64,000 nt of DNA from RUG563 sp045589355 (GCA_045589355.1 JAZNOW010000069.1:62001-126000), one strand, 5' to 3'; shown: positions 39,453-48,617, numbered from the stretch's first letter. Translations and numbers: made by a program. The notes: a model not told the origin generated them from the sequence alone.

Positions 39453-41429
39453 ATGCCTGAATTTGCTTCCATGCAAGCTTTGGTGGATTACCTGAACCAC
39501 ACGGCTCACGCTTACTATGTGCTGGATAATCCCATCATTTCCGATGCCGAATGGGATAAGCTTTACAACCGGCTGCTGAAAATGGAACAGGAAACAGGCA
39601 TTGTTCTGCCCGATTCGCCCTCCCATCGCGTGGGCGGCGCTCCCCTTTCCGCTTTTGAAGAACACCGCCACATCACCCGCCTGTGGAGCATGGACAAAGC
39701 CCAGTCCTTTCAGGAAATGGCCCAGTGGTTTGACCGTACGGAAAAGCTCCATGCCCAGGAAGGCAGCCTGCCGCCCCTTACCTATGGCATCGAATACAAG
39801 TTTGACGGCCTCACCCTGAACCTGACTTACGAAAACGGCAAGCTCATCCAGGCGGCCACCCGCGGCAACGGCGAAGTGGGCGAAGCCATTTTGCCCCAGG
39901 CAAAAACGGTGCAGGGGGTACCCTTGTCCATTCCGTGGCAGGGCAAATTGGAAGTGCAGGGCGAATGCATCATGCGGCTCAGCGCCCTGAAAAAGTATAA
40001 CGAAACCGCGGCCGAGCCCCTGAAAAACGCCCGGAATGCCGCCGCCGGTGCGCTGCGAAACCTGGACCCTGCCGTTACCGCCAGCCGAAAGCTTTCTGCT
40101 TTCTTCTATCAGGTGGGCACCATTGAAAACGCCCCCTACACCGAACAGACGGGCATGATTGCCTTTCTGAAGGAGCAGGGTTTCCCCATCAGCCCCTATT
40201 TTGAAACGGCAGCCACCCGGGACGAGGTGCTGGCCCAGCTGAAGCAAATTGAACAGGACAGGCCCTCTCTGGATTACCTCATCGACGGCGCCGTCATCAA
40301 AGTGATGGACAGCCGGACCAGACAGGCCCTTGGCTTTACGGACAAATTTCCCCGCTGGGCGGTTGCCTACAAATTTGCCGCCGAGGAAGCCACTGCCACT
40401 TTGGAAAACGTCACCTGGGAATTGGGCCGCACCGGTAAACTGACCCCTCTTGCTCATGTATCCCCGGTGGAATTTGAAGGGGTCACCGTTCGCAAAGCCA
40501 CCCTCAACAACATGGGCGATATTCAGCGCAAGAACGTATCCCTGGGCTGCCGGGTGTGGATTCGCCGCAGCAATGACGTGATTCCGGAAATTCTGGGCAA
40601 GGTGGACGACGGCACCGTGGGCACCCCCATCCTGCCCCCCACTCATTGCCCTGCCTGCGGAACGGCGGTCACCCCCATCGGCGCCCATCTTTTCTGCCTT
40701 AACCGGGATACCTGCAAGCCCCAGGCCGTCATGCGCCTTTCCCATTTTGCCTCCCGGGACGCCATGGATATTACCGGCTTTTCCGAAATGACGGCGGATC
40801 AACTGTACGACTGCCTCTCCGTTCATGACCCGGCGGACCTGTACCATCTGACCATGGAGCAATTGCTCACCCTGGACGGCTTTAAGGAAAAGAAGGCGAA
40901 GAACCTGCTGGATGCTCTGGAAAAAAGCAAGCATTGCCAGCTTTCCCAGTTTTTACTGGCCATCGGCATTCCCAACATCGGCAAGCGCACCGCACGGGAC
41001 CTGGCCCAGCATTTCGGCTCACTGGAAAAGCTGATGGAAGCGGATGCTGACGCCCTTTTGCAGATTGATGAAGTAGGCGCCATTGTGGCCCAGAGCATTG
41101 TGGATTTCTTTGCCCTGCCCCAAAACAAAGAAATGGTTCAGCGCCTTCTTGACGCAGGCGTTGTGCCTGAAGGCGCCCAGAAAGCCGCGGAAGGCGGCGC
41201 TTTCCAGGGGCTCACCCTGGTGGTCACCGGCACCTTGCCCACCCTTTCCCGCCAGGAAGCGGAAGAATTCATCCGCAAAAACGGCGGCATTGCCGCATCC
41301 TCCGTCAGCAAAAAAACCAGCTTCGTGGTGGCCGGTGAAAAAGCCGGCAGCAAGCTGGATAAAGCACAAAAGCTGGGCGTGCCCGTCATCACCGAAGCAG
41401 ATATGCTGCGTATGGCAGAAAACGCCTGA
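39453..41429 (+). CDS. ligA: NAD-dependent DNA ligase LigA (divergent motif set)
   Basis: LigA seals nicks with NAD as cofactor in replication and repair. The 658-residue protein has the Ia domain, the adenylation core with K116 in EYKFDG, an OB fold with ELGRTGKLTPLAHVSPV, a four-Cys zinc finger (CPACGTAVTPIGAHLFC, plus a later Cys), a helix-hairpin-helix block (GIPNIGKRTARDLAQHFGS) and a C-terminal BRCT domain. Several usually fixed residues differ: SMDK for SLDN at 79-82, TRGNG for TRGDG, and ATLNN for ATLHN. These suggest a distinct LigA branch. The position after pcrA is the usual one, so it is probably the main ligase. AAAGGGG precedes the ATG. Confidence 0.94.
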   Translation: MPEFASMQALVDYLNHTAHAYYVLDNPIISDAEWDKLYNRLLKMEQETGIVLPDSPSHRVGGAPLSAFEEHRHITRLWSMDKAQSFQEMAQWFDRTEKLHAQEGSLPPLTYGIEYKFDGLTLNLTYENGKLIQAATRGNGEVGEAILPQAKTVQGVPLSIPWQGKLEVQGECIMRLSALKKYNETAAEPLKNARNAAAGALRNLDPAVTASRKLSAFFYQVGTIENAPYTEQTGMIAFLKEQGFPISPYFETAATRDEVLAQLKQIEQDRPSLDYLIDGAVIKVMDSRTRQALGFTDKFPRWAVAYKFAAEEATATLENVTWELGRTGKLTPLAHVSPVEFEGVTVRKATLNNMGDIQRKNVSLGCRVWIRRSNDVIPEILGKVDDGTVGTPILPPTHCPACGTAVTPIGAHLFCLNRDTCKPQAVMRLSHFASRDAMDITGFSEMTADQLYDCLSVHDPADLYHLTMEQLLTLDGFKEKKAKNLLDALEKSKHCQLSQFLLAIGIPNIGKRTARDLAQHFGSLEKLMEADADALLQIDEVGAIVAQSIVDFFALPQNKEMVQRLLDAGVVPEGAQKAAEGGAFQGLTLVVTGTLPTLSRQEAEEFIRKNGGIAASSVSKKTSFVVAGEKAGSKLDKAQKLGVPVITEADMLRMAENA

Positions 41430-41452
41430 CCCGGTAAAGTGTTGAAAGCGCC

Positions 41453-41480
41453 TTGACAGCGTACAAATTGCCTGTATAAT
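41453..41480 (+). promoter_or_regulatory. Promoter after ligA
   Basis: TTGACA (41453-41458) and TATAAT (41475-41480) match the consensus perfectly with a 16-base spacer, 29 bases before the next gene. Confidence 0.8.
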
Positions 41481-41509
41481 CAAACTATATGACTTGAGAA
41501 AGGGGCGTG

Positions 41510-42559
41510 ATGAGCCTGATCCGTACCTATGCCTGCCACCGGGAACCCTGGTGCGATAAAACCATGAGCGTCTTGCAGGAAAAACAATTGGAGGCATGCC
41601 AGGAAAGGCTGATGCGCTGCCCCGATGTAAACCTGTTTGATGCCGCCACGGAGGAAGAAGCCCGGCAGCTGTTTGCCTTTTCCTTCTATGCCCACGAAAT
41701 GCACGGCCGTTTCCCCGGCACGGAAAAACTGCAGAAGAAGGTGCTTTCCTTCCTGCCCTACGAAGTGTGCATGCTTTCCAGGGAGGAAGATGCCCTGCTC
41801 AAGCGCATGCTGGTGCAGGATCATCAGGTAGTGCTTTCTCAATGGCAGGAAATCTCCGCCGCCGAAGCGCTGGTACAGCGGCTTTGGTGCACGCTGAAAA
41901 TCAATGAGGACGATACCGCCACCCTGCACCTGCATCCTTCCCTTGCCCAAGGGATGATGGATGTGCTTTTGTCCGATAAATACGCCAGGGCCCAGCAGGC
42001 GCTTTTTTCCTTCAGCGCCACGCTGCACAGCCTGCTTTATCTTTCCGGTTTTCTGCACGCCACCGTGCCCGCCGCCCATTTTTGCAATTCCATTCTGGAT
42101 CTGGTGGCAATGGAGCATACCGAAACCTTTATCGACCGCTATCTGCGCGCCACCTTTGACTATACCCAGACGGACAGCGGCGAAATGCTGCTCCTGCATC
42201 CCGGTCTGGCCGACCCCACCCACCTGCTGCACGGGCTTACCGGCCTTTCGCCCTTTGGCGTGCACCTGACGGAAGAAATGATGCTGGGCGGCATGAACGG
42301 CATCCTGCCCGAAGAAGTGGCCAGCACCGAAACCATGCGTGGCATGCTGGTGGGCGCCGTTCGCCCGGAATTTGACGAAGAAGAAGCGCTGGAAGACCTG
42401 CGCATGATGGCCAAACAAGGGGCCACGCTGGACGAAATGAAAGAAGTGCTGGAAAGCATGCTGTGTGTGATCCCCACGCCCTCCATGCTGTCCGCCCTGT
42501 CCCAGCTGCACGTACAAACGGTGCGCTGGATGGGGGTCAGATCGGCGGTGCTGAACTGA
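41510..42559 (+). CDS. Protein of unknown function, 349 residues
   Basis: I do not recognise this protein. It is soluble, acidic and mostly alpha-helical. The first third contains EEEARQLFAFSFYAHEMHGRF split by short loops, the middle has hydrophobic helices (FSATLHSLLYLSGFLHATVP), and the end has repeated acidic helices (EFDEEEALEDLRMMAKQGAT). No signal peptide, zinc motif or nucleotide loop is seen. Start is ATG at 41510; a GTG immediately before it is also possible, with AAAGGGG upstream. A perfect promoter precedes it. Its stop overlaps the start of the pseudouridine synthase gene (TGATG), so the two are coupled. Confidence 0.8.
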   Translation: MSLIRTYACHREPWCDKTMSVLQEKQLEACQERLMRCPDVNLFDAATEEEARQLFAFSFYAHEMHGRFPGTEKLQKKVLSFLPYEVCMLSREEDALLKRMLVQDHQVVLSQWQEISAAEALVQRLWCTLKINEDDTATLHLHPSLAQGMMDVLLSDKYARAQQALFSFSATLHSLLYLSGFLHATVPAAHFCNSILDLVAMEHTETFIDRYLRATFDYTQTDSGEMLLLHPGLADPTHLLHGLTGLSPFGVHLTEEMMLGGMNGILPEEVASTETMRGMLVGAVRPEFDEEEALEDLRMMAKQGATLDEMKEVLESMLCVIPTPSMLSALSQLHVQTVRWMGVRSAVLN

Positions 42560-43410
42560 TGCGGGTCTATGAAGCCATTGTACCGGAAAATGCGCCCCGC
42601 CAGCGGCTGGAAACTTACCTTGCCCACGCCTTTCCCCTGCTGCCCGCCCATGTGATCCGCAATGCGTTGGCGAAGCGGGATGTGAAGCAGGACGGCATCC
42701 GGGCCGGCAAGGACGCCCCTCTGGTGCCCGGCGTAAAAATCCAGCTGTATACTGCATTTGAAGCCGCTCTGCCCATCGTGTATGAGGATGAGCACATTCT
42801 GCTGGTCAACAAGCCCGCCGGCATCAGCTGCGAGGCCGACGGCCGGGGCGGCATGACGGTTTTATCCCTGGCGGAAAGCATGGCCCAGGGCGCCTGGCGG
42901 CCCCGGCTGTGCCACCGGCTGGATAACCAGACCAGCGGGCTTTTGCTGCTTGCCAAAGATGACGAAAGTGAAGAAATGCTGCTGGAAGGTTTTAAAGAGC
43001 ACACCTTCACCAAGGTGTACGAATGCATGGTGCGGGGGCAGATGCGGCCGCCAAAGGCCACCGCAAAGGCATACCTTGTCAAGGATGCCGCCCGTTCCCT
43101 GGTCCGGGTGATCACCCATGAAACCCCGGGGGCCCTGCCCATCGAAACCATGTACGAGTGCCTGTCCTTTGACGGCACGCTGTCCAGGCTGAAAGTAACG
43201 CTGCTCACCGGCCGCACCCATCAGATCCGCGCCCACATGGCGTTCCTTTCCCATCCCGTGCTGGGGGACGATAAATATGGCGACCGTGCCCTGAACAAAC
43301 GCCTGAAAACAACTTCCCTGCACCTGTGCGCCGCCTCCCTCACCCTGCGCCTTTCCGGCCCCCTTTCCTACCTGGACGGCCGCACCTTTTCCATCACACC
43401 GCCATTTTGA
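42559..43410 (+). CDS. RluA/RluD-family pseudouridine synthase
   Basis: The 283-residue enzyme isomerises uridine to pseudouridine in rRNA or tRNA. It has an S4-like N-terminal segment (LETYLAHAFPLLPAHVIRNA), the entry strand YEDEHILLVNKPAGISC, the catalytic motif CHRLDNQTSGLLLL with the conserved Asp, and the C-terminal TGRTHQIRAHMAFLSHPVLG. The family fits, but the target site cannot be set from motifs. The ATG overlaps the stop of the unknown protein by one base, so it is co-translated. A Cof phosphatase gene follows after 15 bases. Confidence 0.93.
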   Translation: MRVYEAIVPENAPRQRLETYLAHAFPLLPAHVIRNALAKRDVKQDGIRAGKDAPLVPGVKIQLYTAFEAALPIVYEDEHILLVNKPAGISCEADGRGGMTVLSLAESMAQGAWRPRLCHRLDNQTSGLLLLAKDDESEEMLLEGFKEHTFTKVYECMVRGQMRPPKATAKAYLVKDAARSLVRVITHETPGALPIETMYECLSFDGTLSRLKVTLLTGRTHQIRAHMAFLSHPVLGDDKYGDRALNKRLKTTSLHLCAASLTLRLSGPLSYLDGRTFSITPPF

Positions 43411-43425
43411 CCAAAGGAGCCACGC

Positions 43426-44250
43426 ATGCCAAACAACCTGCCCATCCGTCTCATCGCCAGCGACGTGGACGGTACGCTGCTAAACAGCCGGGGAATCATT
43501 ACACAAGAAAACATTAACGCCATCCACGCCGCACAGGAAAAGGGCATTGTGTTTGCCATTGCATCGGGCCGTTTTCCCGAAAACGTGTATGTGCGCATGA
43601 AGCAATACGGCATCCGTTGCCCCATCATTGCCGTGAACGGCTGCCACATTACCGACGAAAACCTGAACACCATCCACACGTCCGCCATGCACCCGGATGC
43701 AGCCAGGCAAGTGATGGACACACTGTTTGAGGCCAATGCGGATTTTTTCATGTTCAACCACCACAGCATCTGCACCTCCGATGAGCACCTGCCCCATCAC
43801 AGCGAAATCACCCGGCCGGAAGAAATGCTGGCTTTGGGTTTCCGCTATTATCACGGAAAGAAGGAAATGCTTTCCTGCGTGGAGATGCCGGTGGAAAAAT
43901 ACTATGTGTGCGAAGGCACAAGGGGCGATGCACTGTGGCAGAAGCTGGAGCAGATTCCCGGCATTGCCCTCACCCAGTCCGGCGACAACAACATCGAAGT
44001 GATCCCCGCCGGGGTGGATAAGGCCAGCGGTGTGCTGGCATTGGCTCAGCATCTTGGCATTCCCCTTTCCCAGGTAATGACCCTGGGCGACCACGAAAAC
44101 GATATTCCCATGCTTTCCGCGGCAGGATACGGCGTGGCCATGGGCAATGCCAGCCCCGGCGCCCGTGCCGCCGCCCGCTGCCTGACCAAAACCAACGACG
44201 AAGACGGCCTGGCCCACGCCATCCGCCATTGGGCACTGCAGGAAGAATAA
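43426..44250 (+). CDS. Cof-type HAD phosphatase
   Basis: The 274-residue protein belongs to HAD subfamily IIB. The opening LIASDVDGTLLNSRG holds the nucleophile DVDGT, IASGRFPENV is motif II, the cap domain lies at about residues 85-185, and GDHENDIPMLSAAGYGVAMG is the C-terminal motif IV. Such enzymes remove phosphate from sugar phosphates, FMN or pyridoxal phosphate. The substrate is unknown. AAAGGAGC precedes the ATG. It is the last gene of the run beginning at 41510, and a strong terminator follows. Confidence 0.92.
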   Translation: MPNNLPIRLIASDVDGTLLNSRGIITQENINAIHAAQEKGIVFAIASGRFPENVYVRMKQYGIRCPIIAVNGCHITDENLNTIHTSAMHPDAARQVMDTLFEANADFFMFNHHSICTSDEHLPHHSEITRPEEMLALGFRYYHGKKEMLSCVEMPVEKYYVCEGTRGDALWQKLEQIPGIALTQSGDNNIEVIPAGVDKASGVLALAQHLGIPLSQVMTLGDHENDIPMLSAAGYGVAMGNASPGARAAARCLTKTNDEDGLAHAIRHWALQEE

Positions 44251-44271
44251 ACTTCGATAACAAATAAAAAA

Positions 44272-44310
44272 ACAGCAAGCCATGCACATTGACGGCTTGC
44301 TGTCTTTTTT
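44272..44310. terminator. Terminator between the Cof gene and the GGDEF/EAL gene
   Basis: ACAGCAAGCC (44272-44281) pairs with GGCTTGCTGT (44294-44303), followed by TTTTTTG on +; the minus side is also T-rich (TTTTTTTATTTG). Confidence 0.9.
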
Positions 44311-44315
44311 GTTTT

Positions 44316-47030
44316 TTACACTCTTTCCTGCCCGTAAAGGGGGTTGGCATAGAGGATTTCCTGATAGATTTCTTCCGGAATGGCTTCGATGGGCTCCGGC
44401 GCAGGCCTGGCCAGGTAGTACCCCTGCAGCAGATCCACCCCCAGGTCGATCACGGTGTGAAGTTCGTTGGAGGTTTCCACCCCTTCCGCCAGCACAAGAA
44501 TGTTGTTCAGCTTGGCAAACTCCACCGTGCTGCGCACAAACAGCTGCTTGTTCTGGTTGCGGTGAATGTTCTCGATCAGGAACCGGTCAATCTTGATGAT
44601 CCGGGGCGCATAGCGCAAAAGGTTGGCCATGTTGGAATGCCCGGTTCCGTAATCGTCAATGGCAATGCGGGTGCTCTTGTCATCCCCGGAGAAGCGGCGG
44701 ATGGCGTTCAATTCGTCATCAGAAACGGTGTTCTGTTCCGTCAGTTCGAAAACAAAGCTGTCCATGTACCCGCCGTGAAGGCTGGTGAGCACGCTCATAT
44801 CCTGATCGTTGAGGAAATAGCCTGGAATGGTATTGATGAACACTTTCTTCCCGCCAAACTTTTCCTTCTGGGCCGCATAATGCTGCATGATGTTGAACAT
44901 GGTGGCCTTTTCAATTTCATACAGGCGGTTGTATTCCCGGGCGGTATTGAGCACCTCCAGCGGTTTCATGCCAATGCTCTTATCGGTGCGCATCAGCGCT
45001 TCGTAGCCGTAAATCTGGCCATTTTTGGCGTTCACGATGGGCTGGAAGTGGTAGGAGAACAGGTTCTTTTCAATCAGCAGCTCAAACGCCTTGTAATATT
45101 CACCGGGCGCCGCCACTTCCTTCACCGCCGCCCCCATGCCGCTCTTGAGCCGGTTCATGTACATTTCGCTCTTGGCAAACTTGATGAAGCTTTCCAGCGC
45201 CACGTCCCACCCGGCATCAATGGGCGAGCAGCCGCAGTTCACTTCCACATAGTATTCCCGGCCGGTGCCTTTGTTGTAATCCTCCACCAGCTTGAAGAAC
45301 ACGCCGGTAGCCCGGTTGATGGTGCTGCTGATGGCTTCGGAAAGGTTCTCATTCTCGTCAAAGAAGTTGATCACAATGAATTCATCGTCCGCAATATGGC
45401 CGATGAAGCAGTTTTCCGTGTTGGCCAGTTTCAGCGCTTCTGCCACAAAGGTGACCGCCTCTTCCGCAGCGGCGATGCCGTAGTTTTCCTGAATGTAGGT
45501 ATACTTGGGAAGGCCGTACACCGACACGCAAAGGGTTTTTTTCCGGTTTTCCGGCGTGGCAAACTGCTTGAACCAGCGGATGGAGCCCTTGAGATTGGGC
45601 AGCCCGGTGACGGAATTGGTCAGCGCCGCCTTTTCCACGCTGGTGCGCAGGTTGGCCTGACGGAAATAGTTCATTGCCACGCGGAACGCCAGGTTCACCG
45701 TGTTAACAATGCGCTTGAGCTTATGCAGGTTCACGCTCACGTTATCGGTGCGGAAGGCATAATAGCCGCACACAATCTCCCCCACATAAATGGAATTGAG
45801 AATGTATACGGAGTCATCCCGGGCCCAGTCTTCCAGGCAGGGCACCATGTCCTTCAGCAGCAGAGGATTTTCCTGCAGCCGCTGGGGACGGGTGTACCGG
45901 GAAGAAATCATGATCATTTCTTCCGAAAAATTCTCTTCCCGCTTGGCGCGGCCTTCCATCATGACCGGAATAATATCGCTGTTGAGGCAGACGTAGGAGT
46001 CTTCCAGAATGCTGTTGGCAAGGGCAGTATACAGGCCGTTCATGTCCTTGATATCGAACATGCGGTTCATCCATGCGTACATGAAATCTTCATGGGTGCG
46101 TACATCGTCCACCATGCTGTGGAGGGAGGCCGACACCTTTCGGAAATCCTCCTGCCCCCGGCCCTGACAGCCGCAGGACTCGGTAAATACACTCACAAAA
46201 GGATTCTTCACCTCATACGGAGCACTGCCGCTCAGCGCCGCACGCACCACTTCCACGCATTGCTGCGCAAGCAATTCCATATCCTGGGCACAGGTGGTGA
46301 TTTGAGGAATGGAATAGCTAGCGGCGTCCGTACCGTCAAAACCGGTCACCACCACATCCTCCGGCACCCGCAGGCCGTTTTCCTTCAGCTTATCGCAGAC
46401 GGCAATGGCCATATAGTCATTGGCGCAGAAAATGACATTGGGCATAGGATCGGCATGATCCACCAGCCGCTGCACCGCCCACTGGGCCGGGTCCGACCAG
46501 TATTCGCCGTACCCAACTTGCGTTTCTTCAAATGGCAGGCCGCACATTGCCAGCGCCTTTTTATAGCATGCAATCCTTCGCTGAGAGGTGGGATCCCCCT
46601 GGGGATAGCCGGCCAGATAATAGGTATTGGTTCTTTTATGTTCCCGGATCACATGGGCCATCAGTTGCACATAGGCGTCGTCATAGTCGCTGAGGATGGA
46701 AAAGCAGCCTTCGTATTTAGCGTCAATGACGATCACCGGCTTGCCCTGTGCCCGGGCGCTTTCGATGATGCTGCCCATCACGTCCTTGTTCAGGAAGCAT
46801 TCGTCGAAAATGATCAGCACGTCCACAATGTCCATGTTGGGCAAATCATACACGCTCTTGGCGCCACGATCCCCATCGTCCTGCTTGAAAAAATCCACAA
46901 AACTATTGAACACCATCAGCTTGAAGCGTTCTCTTATGGCGCAGCATTTCAAGCCGTCCAAGAAACTCAGACGACTGCTCCAATGCATCTTGGTCATACA
47001 AACACCGATGACCTGCTTTCCTCCGATCAT
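44316..47030 (-). CDS. LacI-like sensor / degenerate GGDEF / EAL protein, probable cyclic-di-GMP phosphodiesterase
   Basis: The first 290 residues resemble a LacI-type periplasmic-binding fold without its DNA-binding head (KQVIGVCMTKMHWSSRLSFL, VIVIDAKYEGCF, VVVTGFDGTDAA). A helical stretch follows, then a GGDEF domain near 480-630 whose signature has decayed to ADDEF, then a complete EAL domain near 665-890: YEALMR, FELTEQ, DDYGTGHSN, IIKID and AEGVET keep the metal and catalytic residues. No signal peptide or membrane helix is present, so it should sense a cytoplasmic sugar or metabolite and degrade cyclic di-GMP (inferred). The ATG at 47030 is not well supported by a ribosome site. Confidence 0.88.
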   Translation of the reverse strand: MIGGKQVIGVCMTKMHWSSRLSFLDGLKCCAIRERFKLMVFNSFVDFFKQDDGDRGAKSVYDLPNMDIVDVLIIFDECFLNKDVMGSIIESARAQGKPVIVIDAKYEGCFSILSDYDDAYVQLMAHVIREHKRTNTYYLAGYPQGDPTSQRRIACYKKALAMCGLPFEETQVGYGEYWSDPAQWAVQRLVDHADPMPNVIFCANDYMAIAVCDKLKENGLRVPEDVVVTGFDGTDAASYSIPQITTCAQDMELLAQQCVEVVRAALSGSAPYEVKNPFVSVFTESCGCQGRGQEDFRKVSASLHSMVDDVRTHEDFMYAWMNRMFDIKDMNGLYTALANSILEDSYVCLNSDIIPVMMEGRAKREENFSEEMIMISSRYTRPQRLQENPLLLKDMVPCLEDWARDDSVYILNSIYVGEIVCGYYAFRTDNVSVNLHKLKRIVNTVNLAFRVAMNYFRQANLRTSVEKAALTNSVTGLPNLKGSIRWFKQFATPENRKKTLCVSVYGLPKYTYIQENYGIAAAEEAVTFVAEALKLANTENCFIGHIADDEFIVINFFDENENLSEAISSTINRATGVFFKLVEDYNKGTGREYYVEVNCGCSPIDAGWDVALESFIKFAKSEMYMNRLKSGMGAAVKEVAAPGEYYKAFELLIEKNLFSYHFQPIVNAKNGQIYGYEALMRTDKSIGMKPLEVLNTAREYNRLYEIEKATMFNIMQHYAAQKEKFGGKKVFINTIPGYFLNDQDMSVLTSLHGGYMDSFVFELTEQNTVSDDELNAIRRFSGDDKSTRIAIDDYGTGHSNMANLLRYAPRIIKIDRFLIENIHRNQNKQLFVRSTVEFAKLNNILVLAEGVETSNELHTVIDLGVDLLQGYYLARPAPEPIEAIPEEIYQEILYANPLYGQERV

Positions 47031-47094
47031 GCTTCACACCATCCACATGCTGCAAATTTAATCACGATTTAATTAATTCTAACCCATTGTGTAC

Positions 47095-47123
47095 ATTTTA
47101 ACCTGTTTCCCATTGTTTGTCAA
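47095..47123 (-). promoter_or_regulatory. Promoter of the LacI-like/GGDEF/EAL gene
   Basis: TTGACA (47118-47123) and TAAAAT (47095-47100), read on the minus strand, are 17 bases apart, about 65 bases before the start. Confidence 0.75.
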
Positions 47124-47130
47124 TGAAAGA

Positions 47131-47164
47131 ATAAAAAAACAAGGCAGATATCCTCTGCCTTGTT
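47131..47164 (-). terminator. Terminator of the PrsA-like gene
   Basis: AACAAGGCAG pairs with CTGCCTTGTT on the minus strand, followed by TTTTTTT, 12 bases after the stop codon. Confidence 0.9.
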
Positions 47165-47175
47165 CTGCAATTATT

Positions 47176-48426
47176 TTATTCCGCTGCAGCTTCCGTTTCG
47201 GCTGCTTCTTCCGCGGTTTCTTCCACCACGCTCAGGGTGGCGATCACTTCTTCATTGCGGACGATTTCGCTGGCGTCCACCCATGCGCTTACCGTTTCGC
47301 TGTAATAGGTATTTTCCTTGGAGGAAGCCAGGTATTCTTCAATTTCGGCGCGGATGGCATCCGTCATTTCCACGGGGCCGCCGGGAATTTCCTTCACATA
47401 CTGGATGATGTGAATACCGAAAGCGGAAACCACGGGGTCGCTCACGTCGCCCACCTTGTTCACCTTTTCGCTGAAGGCACCGGCCACAAAATCGGCGTCA
47501 TAGCTGACGGATTCGGGATGCACGGCATAGCCGTTCTTGAGGTATTCTTCGTTCTTCATGCCGTCGTCGGTGCCGTATTCGGCAATGAGGTTTTCAAAGC
47601 TTTCGCCGTTTTCCAGGCGGCTGTAAATGGCGTCGATTTCGGCCTGGCGGCTGGCCAGGATGGCATCACGGGCCGCTTCCACATCGGCGGTATGATCGGC
47701 GCCGTCTTCTTCGGAAAGAGCGCGGGCATCCGTCCAGGCAGTGAGCAGCGCTTCATCCACGGGCAGCAGAATATGGGTCACGCCGCGGAAACCTTCGGGC
47801 TGGTACCAGGATTCGTAGCCGTAGTACATCTGGTACAGTTCGTACATGTACACATTGCCGTCGAACGTGGCCTTATCCTGGGCCACGTATTCCTGGAACG
47901 CCGTCTGCACTTCGTCTTCGGTGACGGTCATATCCTTGCCTTCCAGAATGTGGCTCTGCAGCCGGTTATAGCTTTCGGTCAGCAGCAGGTTTTCCAGAAT
48001 GGTGTCTTCGTTATAGTTGTAGGCTTCGTAGTAGGCAATGGCATCCAGCCGGGCCTGGGCGCGGGCGTCCTCGGTATCCTCGGTGAGGTAGTAATCGATG
48101 TAGGCGTCAATATCCTCTTCCCACTGGGTCTGGGCATCCAGGCGGAAGGCAGCCACTTCGTCATCGGTGAACTGGTCCAGGCCCAGTTCCTTGATCTTCT
48201 GCTTGAGGATGGTTTCTTCCGTCAGGTAGGTAATAGCGGCTTCATAATCCACGGTTTCGGTGTAGCCGTTGTTGTAGAGAATTTCCGCATATTCGGCCAC
48301 CTTGACGGCGGTGATTTCTTCACCATTGACGGTCACAGCCACGGCAGAAGCGGTTTCTTCCGCCACAGCGCCGGCCATGGTCAGAACCATCAGGATGGCC
48401 ATCAGCAGGGAAATCAGTTTTTTCAT
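47176..48426 (-). CDS. Exported peptidyl-prolyl isomerase, PrsA/SurA-like
   Basis: The 416-residue protein starts with a signal peptide (LISLLMAILMVLTMAGAVA) without a lipobox cysteine, so it is probably secreted rather than lipid-anchored. Residues 30-200 form a helical SurA-N-like chaperone region, which is very acidic. A parvulin rotamase domain lies at about 215-370, with FRGVTHILLPVDEALL at its start and FGIHIIQYVKEIPGG at its end. A Glu/Ala-rich tail ends the protein. It should help exported proteins fold outside the membrane. GGAGAG precedes the ATG at 48426. It stands alone with promoter and terminator. Confidence 0.9.
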   Translation of the reverse strand: MKKLISLLMAILMVLTMAGAVAEETASAVAVTVNGEEITAVKVAEYAEILYNNGYTETVDYEAAITYLTEETILKQKIKELGLDQFTDDEVAAFRLDAQTQWEEDIDAYIDYYLTEDTEDARAQARLDAIAYYEAYNYNEDTILENLLLTESYNRLQSHILEGKDMTVTEDEVQTAFQEYVAQDKATFDGNVYMYELYQMYYGYESWYQPEGFRGVTHILLPVDEALLTAWTDARALSEEDGADHTADVEAARDAILASRQAEIDAIYSRLENGESFENLIAEYGTDDGMKNEEYLKNGYAVHPESVSYDADFVAGAFSEKVNKVGDVSDPVVSAFGIHIIQYVKEIPGGPVEMTDAIRAEIEEYLASSKENTYYSETVSAWVDASEIVRNEEVIATLSVVEETAEEAAETEAAAE

Positions 48427-48472
48427 AGCAATCGTCTCTCCTTCTTTTTGCACGGAGCAAATTTCGTTTTTT

Positions 48473-48501
48473 ATTATCCCACACTTTTCACATTATCGCA
48501 A
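48473..48501 (-). promoter_or_regulatory. Promoter of the PrsA-like gene
   Basis: TTGCGA (48496-48501) and GATAAT (48473-48478), read on the minus strand, are 17 bases apart, about 46 bases before the start. Confidence 0.6.
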
Positions 48502-48617
48502 GGCTTTGCGTGGTCAATTTTCTTCAATGTTACATCTTGTTCACCGTTTGTACACGATTTCTGCCGGGTATTTTCTCTTGCCTTTCCCGCAAAAGACGTT
48601 TATAATGAATGGGAAGA

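Noticed and set aside
44289..47072. Plus-strand open frame of 927 codons opposite the GGDEF/EAL gene
   Set aside because: The minus strand has clear EAL motifs, promoter and terminator; the plus frame shows no domain.
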